This document shows, in pieces, positions 34,550 through 48,809 of a stretch of 64,000 nucleotides of DNA. The notes beneath the pieces were generated by a model. It searched no databases and was not told the origin of the DNA. It saw only the letters and a program-made list of their open reading frames with translations. Position numbers and translations under genes: made by a program. The stretch spans positions 992,001-1,056,000 of the forward strand of contig JAJFZO010000446.1 in NCBI GenBank assembly GCA_021397835.1, given 5' to 3'. This stretch comes from Moringa oleifera. Taxonomy: Eukaryota > Streptophyta > Magnoliopsida > Brassicales > Moringaceae. How positions within the stretch are numbered: position 1 is the first letter of the stretch; every line of letters begins with the position of its first letter.

Positions 34550-35565
34550 ATGAGAGGTCGAGGGAGAAGAGGTGACTCTGGAGGGAGAAGTGACTCTAAA
34601 GGGAGAGGTGAGTATCTCGAAGGGAAAGATCCATGATATGTATCTTCACTTCCACATATCCAGGATGAAGAGGACACAGTTGCACCATCTCCACATGTTT
34701 CAGCCTCTTCTGGCTTTGCTGCTATTATGATGTCTAGCTCAGGGAGTATGCAAAGTTCAGGTAGACAGCCGATTTATGTAAACAATAACACGTAAGTATT
34801 TATAATCATTATTTTTAATACTTTGTATCATTATCTTTATATAAAAATTTTGTTAATATTTATTCATTATCTTATTTGACAGGATCGAGCCTTCGCATCA
34901 ATGCTTTATGAAAATTTATAAAACTTTTCAAGAGAGGGTAGATCCATGTGGGTACACATGGAAAATAGTTTCTTGAGAAACCAAAGAGTTTTATTGTGAG
35001 GAACTCAAAATATGTATAATTATTTACCAAAAAAATTTTATTCCATTTTATCATACTTACTAACATTTAGTTTTATTGCAGAAATATTTTACATAGGATG
35101 AGGCTATGGATGGTATGGTGAAGGTCACATGGGAGGTTCGAGCTGCAGATCGATATGCTGATTTGATGTATGCATGTTGTCATAAGGTGAGGAATAAGCC
35201 TCAATTTATCCCTGATACTATATGGGAGCAATGGCAAATAGAATGGAACCGATTAGAGTACAAATAGAAGTGTGAAACTATGTCCCGTAATCGATGGAGT
35301 AAAATAGGTGAACGCGGGTAAAGTCCCTCTTGACATAGTGCCAGTTCATGTTCACTAAAGAACCATTGTCGACGCTTGGTATGTATGATATATAAATTTT
35401 TTAAAGAAATATAAGTTAAAATGTTATGACTATTTATAATGTATTTTTTTTTCAGGCACGTGGTTGAACCATGAGCCTACTGTAGTAGAGCTTTTTAAAC
35501 GGACTCATACTAAAATATCTAATCCTAATGAGTTCATAGATGAGTGTTCCAAAAAAGTAAATGTA
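34550..35565 (+). pseudogene. E3 second gene: Ptta/En-Spm (Transposase_24) protein, broken
   Basis: The start is ATG 34550 with an RGRG-type Arg/Gly-rich N-terminus, then TGA at about 34634. The exon after 34882 has IEPSHQCFMKIYKTFQERVD. The next exon (from about 35082) carries VTWEVRAADRYADLMYACHK, VRNKPQFIPDTIWEQW and MSRNRWSKIGERG, the core of Transposase_24 (family: W...NR...G). The last visible exon, 35455-35559, reads TWLNHEPTVVELFKRTHTKI and NEFIDECSKKVN, with a GTAAGT donor immediately after. The 3' exons are missing. E1 and E2 have a C48-type second gene instead. Confidence 0.85.
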
Positions 35566-36198
35566 AGTTCATTGTCTTTAATATTTAACAAGAAAATTTA
35601 ATTTTATTTATTTTTTATTTCACTATTCGGTTCAATTAATCAATAAATGATGCACAACTCCATCATATAATGAAGTTAAGTTTGTGTTTTGTAAAAATTA
35701 AAAAGCCTTATAAAATAGTTATTAATATATAAGATAAGCAAAACAAATTTATAACAAATAGTGTCATAATTAATTTGTTATGTAATATAATATGTTCTAA
35801 AAGCTTATTTTGCTGTAAAAAAAATAGTTTAAAGAGAAAAAAATAGATGCTTGATTTAAGAAAAAATTTATAACAAATAATATCATACTTAATAATAAAA
35901 ATATACTCCTTTTATCCTAGAACCCATTCTAAGATGATAGAACGTCACAATCCTTCTTATGTAGAATGAATAAAGAAGAATAAAAATACGTCAAAAAATG
36001 TAATAATTTTCAGCTTTAATTATTGTATTTAATTTTCATAAATTTAACTTCTTTAAATGTATAATTAATTTTAAATATTATTTAGTAAATACTATTTTCT
36101 TATTTGAATCAATATTGATTAATTTAATATAAAATTTTGAAATTTAAAATATTTTAAAAAATTGTAAACTTATTTTAAAGGCAATTGTAAACAATACC
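35566..36198. other. AT-rich DNA after the E3 second gene
   Basis: No exon of Transposase_24 and no other feature is recognisable. It would be the decayed 3' part of E3 if E3 ends near 36380. Confidence 0.4.
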
Positions 36199-36380
36199 CA
36201 CTAAAAATATATATTTTAATGGTTAATATTTATAATTGTCACCATATATTTATTAATAGTAGCTATTTGATAAATATTGTTAATTAAAAAATATAAGTAA
36301 ACAACTTCTACAAATACAAATAGTAGTAATTATGACAGTTATCGCTAAATAATTGTTACTAAAAATATATTTTGTTATAC
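36199..36380. repeat. Imperfect inverted-repeat block: small MITE or E3 right end
   Basis: CACTAAAAATATATATTTTA (36199) at the left is weakly mirrored by TACTAAAAATATATTTTGTT (36357) at the right. Inside are inverted motifs AATAGTAGCTATTTG and AATAGTAGTAATTATGACAG. TCGCTAAATAAT (36342-36353) also occurs in the E3 left subterminal region. It may be a 182-bp MITE or the degraded E3 right terminus; I cannot decide. Confidence 0.4.
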
Positions 36381-37127
36381 TTTTTTTCTCATTAGTCTTT
36401 TTGTTTTATTATTAAATTTGAAAACTATTTTTATTAGTAAATGTAATAAATAACAAAGTCATATTTATTTATTTTATTTGATAACATGTATCAACATCTG
36501 AATGAAAATCAATTAAGCAATACGTTTCAACACCTGAGTAAAAGTCAATAAAAACTAATATTCATATAATTTATTTTATTAACAAATATGATAAATAAAA
36601 TAGTTAATTAAGCAACATCTAGTAAAATACTCTTGTAGCCTAGACAAATGGGAGACACATCTGGTAAATAAATATTAACTTTTCTAATGGCTGTTACATA
36701 ATAAACATTTTCGTCTAAATCTTGAAATAGAATATAAGATGATGATTTAGATCATAACCCAAAAAAAGAAAGTAAACCAAATAAGTTTTAATATTAAAAT
36801 ACAAGTTATACAAATCTTTTCAATCATAATAAAAGAAAATCGAACAATGAAACCCAATTTAGCTAGTAATGTTGGTACCTTTGTAAGTGAGAGGACATCA
36901 TGTTAAAGTTACCGCTAGTTTGTCTTACGTACAACTCCATTTTGAATCCTGAACTGTCATTGTAATCCAAACTAAAGCTAAGTCAAGCATTAGATCTAAT
37001 CAATGTCCAAGCTTAAATTTTGCTATGTTAAGACTCACCTAACAACTACAATTGTAAACGTTATAAGACATATTCCAAGTGCAAGCAATAAAAAGGCAAG
37101 AGTAACATAGGAAAATAATAGACTCAC
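36381..37127. other. AT-rich spacer, no feature seen
   Basis: No supported gene or repeat. Confidence 0.4.
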
Positions 37128-38294
37128 ATGATTAGTAACAAGAATTATATCACCATTATTTTCAAATGTCAAAATGTCTTCAGGATAAGCTAACCAGTTT
37201 ATTTGCTTGATCTCTCCACTAATTGCTTTAAGGATTAATCAATACACCATCATTAACTTTGGCACTAAAACAAGCTTTAAATCACTAAGGTAGGTATCTA
37301 CATTTGGTTTAATCTTCAAAAGCTCTATGAAACATATCTTGCTGCAACAAATTGATTAACAATTTATTCTAATAAGTAACTTATATTACCTGAGGGTTGC
37401 AACTTTAATGCAGAAGGTAAAAAAATCATGGAACATTTCTTGATGCAACCAATTAGTTCACAGTAGCACCTGGAACCATGGATTGATTTGTTGCTAACTA
37501 TCAAAAGGTGTAAATAGGTTTACATCTTCAAGAACACCTTCATTTAACAAAGTATAAATGTCCTCATACCACCTGAATTCATAGAGTAATAGATAAAACA
37601 TGAAAATTTGATTTTGTTATCCTATGCGTTCATGGTATAAATATGAATGGAACTAGAATAGAAGGATATCAGTAATACATTTCATTCCAACTTAAGAGGC
37701 TTGACTTTAGAGTGTAGAGTGTGCAACTTGTTAACTAAAATTGAAGTTATTCATATTTGGTCAAACTCCTCAAGCAAGTCTTGGAGGCTTTCAGTAGATA
37801 ATCTGACTAACTGCATACTTTGAATGAAAAAGATATTGTATATAAGTACAATAAATACAAACATCGTGAGTAACATGTCATTTCATAAGATTGGATACGG
37901 CACACATCTTCATTGTGTAACAACCATAAAAAGTGTCAATCACGTAAGTATTTCTTTTGTTTTTCTTAGTATGGAAATTCGACATATCATCTATATTTGG
38001 TTTGTATGCGTAATGAGGAAAGACACTTTAAATAATTTGCAAATATCATGTCAATGGGCATAATTATTAATCATGACATAGTGGGGTATAGAATTGGCAA
38101 TGATTTGGTGAAGGATAACAGCTGATGAGAGACTAAAAATGATTATTATGAAAGAGTGATTACCACACCTTTGAAAGGAATACAAACTTTGGTTAAGAAC
38201 GAACCTAGATCTATGCTTTAAGAAAGAAACCTTGCAAGTGAAAGCATCTCAGTAACCTCTACTCGAGGAACTTCAAGTCTCATTCTCCACCTTC
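37128..38294 (-). pseudogene. Exon-like segments of an unidentified multi-exon pseudogene
   Basis: Read on the minus strand, 38231-38294 has a CTATAG acceptor and a CAAG|GT donor and encodes WRMRLEVPRVEVTEMLSLA. 37390-37572 (TTCAG acceptor, CTCAG|GTAAT donor) encodes WYEDIYTLLNEGVLEDVNLF, then TPFDS and a stop, later NWLHQEMFHDFF. 37128-37341 (GTTGCAG acceptor, CAT|GTGAGT donor) encodes KICFIELLKIKPNVDTYLSD and NWLAYPEDILTFENNG. The 37390 exon ends in two bases of a codon and the 37128 exon supplies the third, so phase is kept. About three stops occur. A weaker segment (LSTESLQDLLEEFDQI) lies near 37750-37815. I do not recognise the family; a host gene fragment is more likely than a TE. Confidence 0.5.
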
Positions 38295-41200
38295 CTATAG
38301 AAAAATATGACACTATCCGATTGCCTTGTCATTGACAATCATTTATGAATCAAATGGATAAGAAGAAACCAAGCTAAAAATATCAAGACTAAACATGCAT
38401 AATCCAACTCAATGCTTTCAATAATAAAAGGCATGGGACTTCTTTCCTCAAAATTTCAAATAAATAATGACTAGAAAGCATTAGAAGGCAATAAAAAAAT
38501 GTGGTAGTTCACTACATCATTTTATTATTAGACTTTAAATGATTTATACTCAAAGTGAAGGCAAAAGGTGAAAACAAAATAATATAACTAAAATAAAATA
38601 ATATAACCAAACTTCTAAATAACCAAAAATGAAATAAAAAAAAGGATGTTAATTTATGTAATGGAGCAAAGTGAGAGAAAGAGAGAGAGAGAAATAATGG
38701 TCAAGAAGATTTGATATTTTGGTCAACGTCATAGTTATCAACCATCTAATGTGAATTAATAAAAAGTAGGAAAAGATGCAAAATATTTACGATAATTGAA
38801 AGTTTTGAGCAAGACTTAAGAGTAAGAAAGAAAGTATATGGTATTTTTTTATTTTAGTAAAAACAGAGTATTTACAACTAATTTCTTTAATGAGCTAGGA
38901 GTCAATTTTAGAAAGCCAAGGCAACTAATAGTAAGAATTACTTATGACATGAAAAGTGGGCATGAAGAAGAAAAAGCAACATACATGGTCGACTTGGTTT
39001 TTCTAGAAATGAATTAATTGTTTTAATTGTAAGCCAAGAAGAAGTTAGTGCGAAAGCATACCTTCATGTTTGCACTTACTTCAAATTGATGTGCATAGTC
39101 TAACATACCTATTGTTTGAATTTTTTAAATCTAGCATGAGCGTGGCCTTAAGAAATGAATTACTTGCCATGTAACTTTTAAAAAATTTATAGAGATAAAT
39201 GGGTACATACTTGCGTCGCAGATGTGTATCACTTGAAAGTTTGTGAAAACAATTATGGGAGCAAAACATGGAAAGAAAACAAATGAAAAAACCAAAACAT
39301 AGAAAGTCATAAAGCTTGAGATTTATACATCCAAATAGAAAAGAGACGTATACATTGGAATACCGTTGCAACAAATATTACATGGATTCCTTCCCCTTCT
39401 TGATATACCATACTATTTCCTTTCACCAAATCCTCGTGAGTTAGGATAGGAAAGAAAGAGAAAGAGAGAGAGAAAGAGAGAGAAAGCAAATTAAAATATA
39501 ATGCCATTCACATCTTCACAAAAAATAAAGGAAAGCAACAACGAAAGAACAATAACATAAATCCTGAAATTGAAAAGAATGCAAAACATTGATAATTAGT
39601 AAAAATAAAAATAAATTTTATTTTTTTGTCAAAAATAAATTTAGATTTTACAATAATCTGCAAAGGGATGGAGTTATCTAATACATTTCCTATATATTTT
39701 CTCTATGTGAGTTTGAAACTGAACTACATTGTACTAATAATGTTAGCCACTAGAATAAAAGAAAATCACACAATCAAATGGGATGTCATAAGTTATGGTC
39801 GTGCATATTTTCTTCAACTTTTTTACTTTTTCTTGAGGGACGAAAAGTCAGCATCATAGTAGCTATAAAGGTTACATACTGAACTAAAAAGACTCTAAAT
39901 ATCAAACTACATTCTAGTATGACATAACTAATGTGGTGATAGGTGTGCTAGGGACATCAAAATGTATTAACTACTTCAAAGTAATCCATCTGCAAAAGAA
40001 GCACAGAAGTCTAGTTTTTTACAGCAAGCACAACCAAGGTGTTATATAGTTTGCAGTCTTAAAAATCATAAAATCGACACCAAGAAATGGTGACTAAGTT
40101 ATAAATATGCACATAGTATATCAATTGTCAAACATTAACGAAAGAAGAAATGCTTCATTAGATAATGTATTCCATAAAGGAAAACTTTGTTCTAGAACTT
40201 TTATATGGCATACAGGAAGAATGAAACAATTTAAATGATTCATGAAAAGATTGCTATAAAGAATATTAAAATCAACTTGAACTCTAATCCAAAGCAACGA
40301 ACTGAAACTCTTGCATTGCTCTCCAAAAAATACTTGACCATAGAGGACTAGTAAAAAAGTCAAGCAAAGAAGTTTTAATCTCCGTTGTGATATTGTCATT
40401 GCCAACTTTCAATAAATCTGCATTGATGTACATACTAACTACTCTAACATCCCTGGACAACTAATCCTAAGATCACATGCAACAACAAAAGCATGTAACA
40501 TAGCCTAATAGAAAACTCCAGCTACCAACAATTAATCTCTACACAACTAAAACTATATAATATATAAAACTATAATGTTCTCAAAATGAAGAACATATAT
40601 CTTGTTATAATTACTCAAGGCATAAGAAAGGCCAAAGAATAGAATCTTTTAGCTCAAAATGAGATATTTTATCATCCTTGCACATGTAAAGCTCATTAAC
40701 AAGTTGAATATATATGAAACTAATAACTATAACATTTGGTATTAGCAATTATGTTGCTCATAATCTCATCAAGATTATAAAAATGCTAACTAAGAACTCT
40801 TCTTAGTGGATCCTAAGAAAAAAAGCTACCAACATCATGAATATGTAAGATATCAATTAAATCATGTTTTCTTGGGTTTGTCTACGACATATCAATTTCA
40901 ATGCTTAAATTACGATTTACCTAGCAATTAAAATGGATCCTTTTTTTTTATCATTTCCATTGATCAATGAAATATACACTTGACATCAATTTTTTCTTAA
41001 ACTTTATGCAGGAAAAGTTTATGCTTATATACTAAATATTATCGATATATCAAGTTGAGACCTTTACATATGAGCACTTGATTAATCATTGCATTAGTTA
41101 ATCCATGCATAGTATGTTTAACATCTTGCATGCTGTAACAATCCAGAGATACTCTTCCTCCATCATCTTCATCCCATCCTGTTGCACCTATTGCACTGAT

Positions 41201-44200
41201 GGTACTATATCCCTTCCTACAGATGCAAATGTCAAGGTAAATGTTAGGTCACGAATCTAATTCATAAGCCTACTAGGACGATTTGTTAGTTCGTAATGTA
41301 TCCAAAGTACACCGTTCAATAATGTGCAACAAAGTAATTAATAATTCCAAGTTATTTCATATTCATCCACAAACATTTTGTCAAGATAATAAGTAAGTAT
41401 TAAGATTGTGAAATATACTAAAAAAAAGATATCACTAGTAGAAATCTATATTATCATATTGCACTAAGAAATAAAAGATTAGGAAATATAAATGCATAAT
41501 GAGAAGCTGAGCTTTAACTTTGTATTGCTCCATGGTAACAACTGAATTATTGAAATTTTAGAAACCCACCCTATTCTTCATATAACCATTCAGAGCACTG
41601 TCGTAGTGGGTTTAGTACAATCACTTATTTACTTGAACAGTTTGATGCAACCTAAAACGATCTTCAGGATTTGTTTTTAGTTATTCAGAAATTTAACTAC
41701 TTGTCAATGTTATAACTACTATAGTCAACTTCGATCAATCTTATCTTGCCATAACAAAAAATGAATCTAGAGTAAATTCATAGATGATATGATAAATGAA
41801 AAAAGAATGAGTAATTATCTAGAGGATTATAATGGATTATGATTAAAAAAATTTTATGGATATTATAACCATGAAAAAAAATATATTTCCATAGCTAAAT
41901 CAAAAGAAATGGGGAAACATGAAGCAAATAAGAAGAGGAAAAGGACAAAGTACCTTTTAATTAATTTTAAATAACATTATCAACATCAAATCGGATTAAT
42001 AATTCAAATCCTATAAAAAAACTTTTCAATCATAGATACTAGTATCCAACTAGCAAGTGATATAGACGAAAAAGCCATACACTTAGTAGTAAAATAAGTT
42101 ATGTTCAGTATTATTGGCAATATAATTGAGCATAGTGTAGCACATGAAAAGAAAATAAATTCCTTTAACCATGCAACAAGAGCATCCTAAAAGCAATACA
42201 AAACTTGAAACATCCAAGTATGCATGTTATGCTCTATACATAACTAAACTAAAGAAACGATTTCCAACATTACTCATCTCTGCTTGGAACCCTTAACAAG
42301 TAAAGAATATGTTATTTGTTATTGACTACACTAGATGCCATACATGGAGAATACACTGAGAGAACTCCACCCCTCCAAGAAGCAAGCATCGTCTACCCAA
42401 AGCTATTTTTCAAATAGGGAAATTGAGTCATCAAGAAACTTATCTAGCAAAATAAAAGAAGATTTCTTGACAAACTAGGCTGATTGCTTTGAAGCAAGGA
42501 AACAACACCTGAAACCTTATACTTCCACAAGACATGTCCTTTTCGATATTTTAAAATGCTAAAGAATAAAGAAGGCAAAACATTCTTTGCAAGAAGGGAT
42601 GTGGACTTGGTGAAATACTTTTAAAAAAAAAATCTAAATCAAAAGTTTATTTTGATGACTTCCCATCAGTTTAATAGCATAATCAATATGGCCACAATTT
42701 TACTCATCTATTCTAATCTTATATTATGAAACTTAATATTGAAACCACATGCCAATCTTTGTAAAATTTTTCTTGTTTATCCAACTCCATTAATTTAAAT
42801 TAAGGGATATAAATGCACACATACAAATAAGCATTTCCTTTTTATAGATAAATCATAACAAGGCAGAATTAAGCATAACAATGAAATTATTTGTAATTTG
42901 TGTTACACTACTAGGAGATCTCAAATCTCCTTATTGAAGCATGTCTATAATTTTCACAATAATTTCAAAACAAATCATTCAAATAGTATTTTGTAACTTA
43001 GGTGGGTAAGGACAACCTGACAAGTTGCTTAAAGGATTGGTGTAAAGGCCAATTTTTCAACTAAGTCTTGTCATTAAATCATAAAGTAAAAGCTGTGTAA
43101 TTTCATGAGACATCTCAACATCATAATTCATATGTAGTGTAATTTCTTTTAACTACTAAATCTTGTTGCTTGCTTGACCAAGACAATATCATTATGATGT
43201 TAAAAGGCACCTTTGAAAATACCCATGTTTCTTTTCAACTTAAGGAGCAAACTTTGTCACACATGGATATAAAACTTGAGCCCATATTGTCTCAAACCAA
43301 GGAAGTGCCTCACGATAAAGGCAAACTTAAGTTGTAGAGGCAAGGGAAGTCAGCTTATAAGCATCTGATCTGTTGAGTGCATATGTTCTCAATAATAATT
43401 AAGAACCAGTTACAATACGAAGCTAGAACTATGAATCATGTTTGATAATGGATCTTTAAGTGCATTTGTGATCAAAAGCAACAAAAGAGAACACGTGAGC
43501 AGATATCTTTTCATAGGAAAATCATTAATTGTCATTAAGTGATGGGTTTGTATTCCAAAAACCTTCCTAGCTAATCCTATTTATGGTAATAAACCTTAAT
43601 TTACTTGGGGCACTTTAATAGTGAATTTGATTTAAATTTGATTTCTACCCTAGAATTCTCTAAGCTACTCTTAATCAGTTGGTCTTTAATGCATACAAAA
43701 TGTTGTATTGCATGTAGTTTTGTCAAAATCACTAATAAAATTTCAAAGCTATTAAAACTAGGTACTGAGCAATCAAAAAAAAAAAAATCCTACATGTGTT
43801 GTGCATATGAGCAAATAATTCTAGCTTTTCTTACCCTTGGCATTATTCATTACAATATAAGGTACATTTACATGAGAATCTGTCAATTCAATCGTTGTCA
43901 TTTCTAATTCAAGGCTAAACGATCAAACCACAAGCACCAAAGTACCCATTTGAAAACTAAAATTTCCAATCCTCAAAATAGGAAATAGAAGATACAAAGA
44001 GATAAAGAAAGAGAGAGGGAGAACACCATTGGGAAAGAGAAAGAAGTGATAGTTGAAATGCAGGCAAACTCATAATGAATCAAAGAAAAGTTTTGCATTA
44101 TTTTCCATGTTATGAAACTTTTGCTCTCATATGAGTTTTGTGAAAAAATTTGAATTTTATTGACAGTTAATACTTTCGTTGCATGATCTCTGTCATGCTT

Positions 44201-45984
44201 TTGTTATGAGGAAAAGAGAGGGGGAATATGAGCTGGATTGTAACATTAATTTACTAATTCGATATTAATACTGTTATGCACAATTGATGCACTTTTTATT
44301 GCATGATCTTACTCACGTTCTCCCTTTTTTTAATTACTAAATTACTCTTTTCTTATAATTACTAAATTATTTTTTACCCAATAAATTAATACTTAATGTG
44401 AGTAAGATTAATAATTATTATAATAGTTGATTGATTATAAATGTACTCAAGATTAATTAATTTGATTTAAATTAATAAATTGATTAAAGAAAATAAATTA
44501 TGAAAATAATAGTAGATCAAGATCAAGTAACTTTTATTTCAGTATTTAATGATTATGTTTGTATAAATTTATTAAAGTTTAGTGAATGACAAATAAAATG
44601 ATGTTGCCATTCAATTTAATGACCCATTGATGCTTCATGTTTGCTAGACTCATTCTAGATATATTATGAAAAAGGAGATTGTTTTTGTATCTAATTGACC
44701 CCTTTTAATTCAAATCAAAATTTTCTTAACCAAATTTATAGTATACTGTCAACTTCTCTAACTTCTATTTTATATTAAAAAAAAAAAGTGAAAGACATTG
44801 ATATTAATTACATATATAATTTTTTGTCACTTTTATAAATCGAATTTAATTCACTGCATATTTTTAAAATGAATGACAATTTATTTTTAATTGCATGAAC
44901 AAAAAAAGAATGATTTGCTATAATATTATATAAAGTTAACTCTTTCTAAGCTCAAAAAATTATTCAATCCTTTCCATTGCAGTTGAGTTTGCTTATTATG
45001 AAATTATTTTAATTAATTAATCCTTATATGATAATTGTATATATTTAACTATCTCAACTTTAAATAAAATGCATCAATTTTGTTTTAATCCAATTAAATG
45101 TAAACTCAATCTCCGTGTCATATCATTACCTATAAATGCAATGAACTACTTTATTTTCGTTTCACGGTTATACTACCCATAGCATTTTTTAGTCATAATT
45201 CATTTTAATTTTCTAGACAATTGTTCATTCTTTTATCATTCATTATATGATCTATAAATTTACTCTAGAATCATTTTTCGTTGTGTCACTATGAGGTTGA
45301 TTGGATTTGCTATAGTAAAAAATTAGTCAAATTTCTGAATGATTGAAAATAAATCATGAAGATGATTTTAGATTGTACTAAATCCACTAAGGTAGAGTTG
45401 GAGCCTAAAACTACCGTGAATGGTTATTGGTGTTAAGTTATGATGGATGGTAATGCCTCCATTACTGATGCATAGATAACTTGTCTTGGGCATTTTACTT
45501 TCATATCTATATACTAACTACCATTTCTCTCTGTTCATGAAAACATAGTGATAGGGGGCATTCAGTTAGAGAATCTATTATATCACTCTAGATTAATCCT
45601 AAATAATGAATCTAAAAGTAGCACATTTACATTTATGAAAACATCAACCTTTCATCACCATAGAAATATCTTCATTTCACATGAGGTTAAGGTAGTAGAG
45701 GATGTGAAAGTTTGTTGCTTTCATACTTAACTTATTTGTGTGAAGAAGGATAGCCTAATACAAAGAATTTCTAGCAAAACAATGTAAATTTTAAATATTT
45801 TAAATTCATGGCTAAATTTGACTTTGGAAACTTTTACATAGCTGAAAATATTTTTACATGTTTTATAGACTACAATTTGTCCTTCTTTCCTCATTTATCA
45901 AAACTTTATATTAAAAATTGGTGAAATTAATATCAATCATTTTCCAGTTTATATCAAAATCAAGCCTCAATACTCTAAACTTGC
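38295..45984. other. Long AT-rich stretch with only isolated exon-like patches
   Basis: No gene family is recognisable. Two further minus-strand patches look coding: GYSTISAIGATGWDEDDGG near 41145-41222, after a CTGTAG acceptor-like sequence, and DKFLDDSISLFEK / LWVDDACFLEGWSSL near 42365-42475. They could belong to the same decayed gene as 37128-38294. GA-rich simple repeats lie at 38673-38692 and 39450-39487. The 100-codon plus-strand frame at 43605-43907 has no motif. Confidence 0.35.
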
Positions 45985-46275
45985 CACTATAAGAAAATTG
46001 GTTTTAGTTTACCCTTAATAGTTCACAATTCTAAGGAAAATTATGAATAAAAAAAGAATAGTTCACAGTTATGATATAATTGTAGACTAAAGGAACCTTT
46101 ATTCATAGTTCTCCTATAACTATTAATAAAGGTCACTTTTATTCATAGTTTCATGGAAACGGTGGATAAAGCTTTTTAACAAATGTCTTTATTCACAGTT
46201 GCATAATAATTATGAATAAATGGTCTCTTAACAAAGGTTTTTCTTCATAATTTCCTTGCAACTGTTAGTTATTCT
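45985..46275. repeat. E4 left subterminal repeats
   Basis: The motifs TAGTTCACA, TTTATTCATAGTT and TTTATTCACAGTT with inverted partners such as AATTATGAATAAA recur about every 50-60 bp from 46018 to 46265. Confidence 0.85.
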
Positions 46276-48809
46276 TCAATCCTAATACTCAACACACCTC
46301 TTTTTCATCCCCTTCTTCTTCCTCCCTTTTTGAGCTACACTCACTCTTTCTCTGTTATCTATCTCTCTTTTCTAGCTACCATAATCCCTAACTCCAACCC
46401 TTCTTCTTATATGTCTCTTCATACTTCAAGCACTAATTTTTCTTGCTTTTCTTTATATAAGTTTATTTTTCTTTTGTAATTCGTCTATCTAAACTATTTT
46501 CTTTCCTATTATGTGTGTGATTTACAAATGTAGCTATTGGGTGCTCTTACCCTTCAAGCCTAAGGTATACCTTTATAGAATTTAATACAACTTAGCCTTT
46601 TGTAAAATAAGACTTTTTCCTCCTAAATCAATTGAGAAATTTTGTTTGAAGCTTAGTTTCCTTCTTCTTTCCTTTCTTTTTTTTCTTCTGGGAATTCTTT
46701 GCAGCCATAACCTTGATTATCCTTTCAAAACTTTAAACTTTCAACACCTAAAATTTTCTTGTAATTTTCTTAACTAGTTCCATAATTTTTCATATTATCT
46801 TTTCTTTACTTGAGGTTTTTTGTTAGGTATAATCTCTCATTTTCTCTTAATATTTTTTTGCTATAATTATTTTGATCTGCATGGTTGATTTCAACTAGGC
46901 TTTACTTACACAAGTACTAATAGAAATTTTATCACTTTTCTAGCTAAAGCAGTAGATCTATCACTCCATTCTTAAATAGTATACTGCATCATGTTCCTTA
47001 TGGTTATTATCAATATCATGATATTGATATCTTATATACTCAGCTTGTCTTTTATTGAAATCTTAATTTTCATTTATCATTAATTCAAGTTTTTTTTTTT
47101 TTTTAGGATTTTGATTATCTTTATCTAGTTTGGCTTATCTTTTGTTATAATATGATAGGGATGGCCACAACCACACTAGTATAACTCATCTTAATAAGCT
47201 TGTGAGTTTTTCTTTTTAGGGTCATTTCAAGAAAATTAAAAGTCATCCCTTGCTTCTGATTAAGTATAAATTGGGATAAAGAAAAGTATAAACTTCGTAA
47301 GTACTTAAAGCTCTTAAAAAATCAATGTAAGAATGAGTTAACAATCATCATACTGAAATCAAATCAAACTTTTGGCATTTTCCTCCCTTGACTTGTACTT
47401 TGACCTTCATGCTAAAGTAAGTTATGAAGTTAACATGTTATGTTTGGTTTCTTTGTTTTTAGTAGGGATTATGTTAAACTTTGATTTTGTTTAAAAACTT
47501 TATGATTGACGATATTTAGAGGAGTAAAATGAGGTTCTTGTGGATGCCCATATATCGGTCAATGTCACATGACTTACATAAATTTAGGTTGTTATGCTAT
47601 AGTTATTTGGTTGTATATATATGTAATTCAAACAACTTTGCTGATTTGTTGAGAATATTTTAAAGGAACAATAAATAAGTGACCATGAATTATTATTAAA
47701 TGAAAAGCATCATAAACATATAAATTAAGAAGTAATGGATTGAAAATTATCTACATATGTCTAATCTAGTAATGACTTGGAAATTAGTACATCCATCATA
47801 TAGTTGGTCACGTTGACAATTATAAATAACAAATATGGATTAACTTTTAAAATGGGAAAGACGAGAGTGTCGATATCCATGATTGAAAATTACTATTTTA
47901 TCAACCAACTAGTAACCAAAATTTTTAAAATTTGATGTGCAGGTAGAAGAAAAGATGTTGATTCAAAATTTTATGAGCTTATGACTGCTCAAGGTCTAAA
48001 TAAAAAGATATACTTTTCTTTTTAGTTCTATTCTTTACAGCAGAGGTCTTAAAAACATACAATCTTATAACCGATGTGCTGAATTAAACATTTTTTTTTT
48101 GGGTATTACTAGGATATTATATCTTTCCATTATGGATTCATTGATAATGTGAAACATTTGGTGAAATTATACTTCTTTTTCCTGTTTTCTAGTTTTTATT
48201 ATGAAATTTTACCAAAATTAAGACTAGATGAGAACAATTATTTAGAATCCTAAAGAAAATAAAAATGAAGAAATCATTTCTAAGATGTTTTTTTATTTCT
48301 TCTTATTGAAAAAATTGAAGATATAATCAACAAATGTTATTTTCACTTCCATGATTTATTTTCCATCCTAAATTGCCTCATAATGACTTTTTCCATTTTT
48401 TTAGTTAAACTATTTAGAATATTTTCTTTACCTAATTTCTTTAATTTTAATTTCTTTGGCAAAATGAAGACAATCATAAGGTGCTTAATATTGGTGAAAC
48501 TGGACACATGATAATGCTTTCATTACTACTGTTAGAAGTGACCAATAGTGAGGATCTCAAGTTTACAATTGAACATTTAGTGAACCTTCACCCTTTTTGT
48601 CAAGTTCTTGAATGGTGAATTGATATACATGTCTTATGGATTGAATTTATTTTTCAGATGAGGTCTCTTTATTTTTCATTTTTTTCTTATGCTGAACCTT
48701 CTTTGATTCTACATGCATTGGTCTTGAACCATAACCACTTTGTTTGATATGAAAAAAATGGTATTTATCAAAAAGTAACAAATAAATAAATAAATATTTT
48801 TTATTTATA
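46276..48809. other. E4 interior, no recognised gene
   Basis: The stretch begins C/T-rich (46290-46480), like a plant 5' leader, then is AT-rich. Short coding-like phrases occur, for example GETGHMIMLSLLLLEVTNSE near 48492-48551, but no domain is recognised. It could be a captured or badly decayed transposon gene. Confidence 0.4.

Larger units (their letters stand above)
27129..36380 (+). mobile_element. CACTA (En/Spm) transposon E3; right end tentative
   Basis: The left terminus is CACTGCAAAAAAATTAAA at 27129, followed by repeats of the type AGCGACAGAATAATGATAG. Inside, on the plus strand, come a long repetitive leader, the transposase-associated domain, TNP2, DUF4218, DUF4216 and a Transposase_24 (Ptta/En-Spm) gene. 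The right end is not certain. The stretch 36342-36380 shares TCGCTAAATAAT with the left subterminal region (27182-27193) and ends in a degenerate inverse of the left terminus, so it is the best candidate. The left and coding parts are secure. Confidence 0.78.

Noticed and set aside
43605..43907. 100-codon plus-strand frame
   Set aside because: No recognisable motif and no neighbouring exon structure; includes a long poly-A run.
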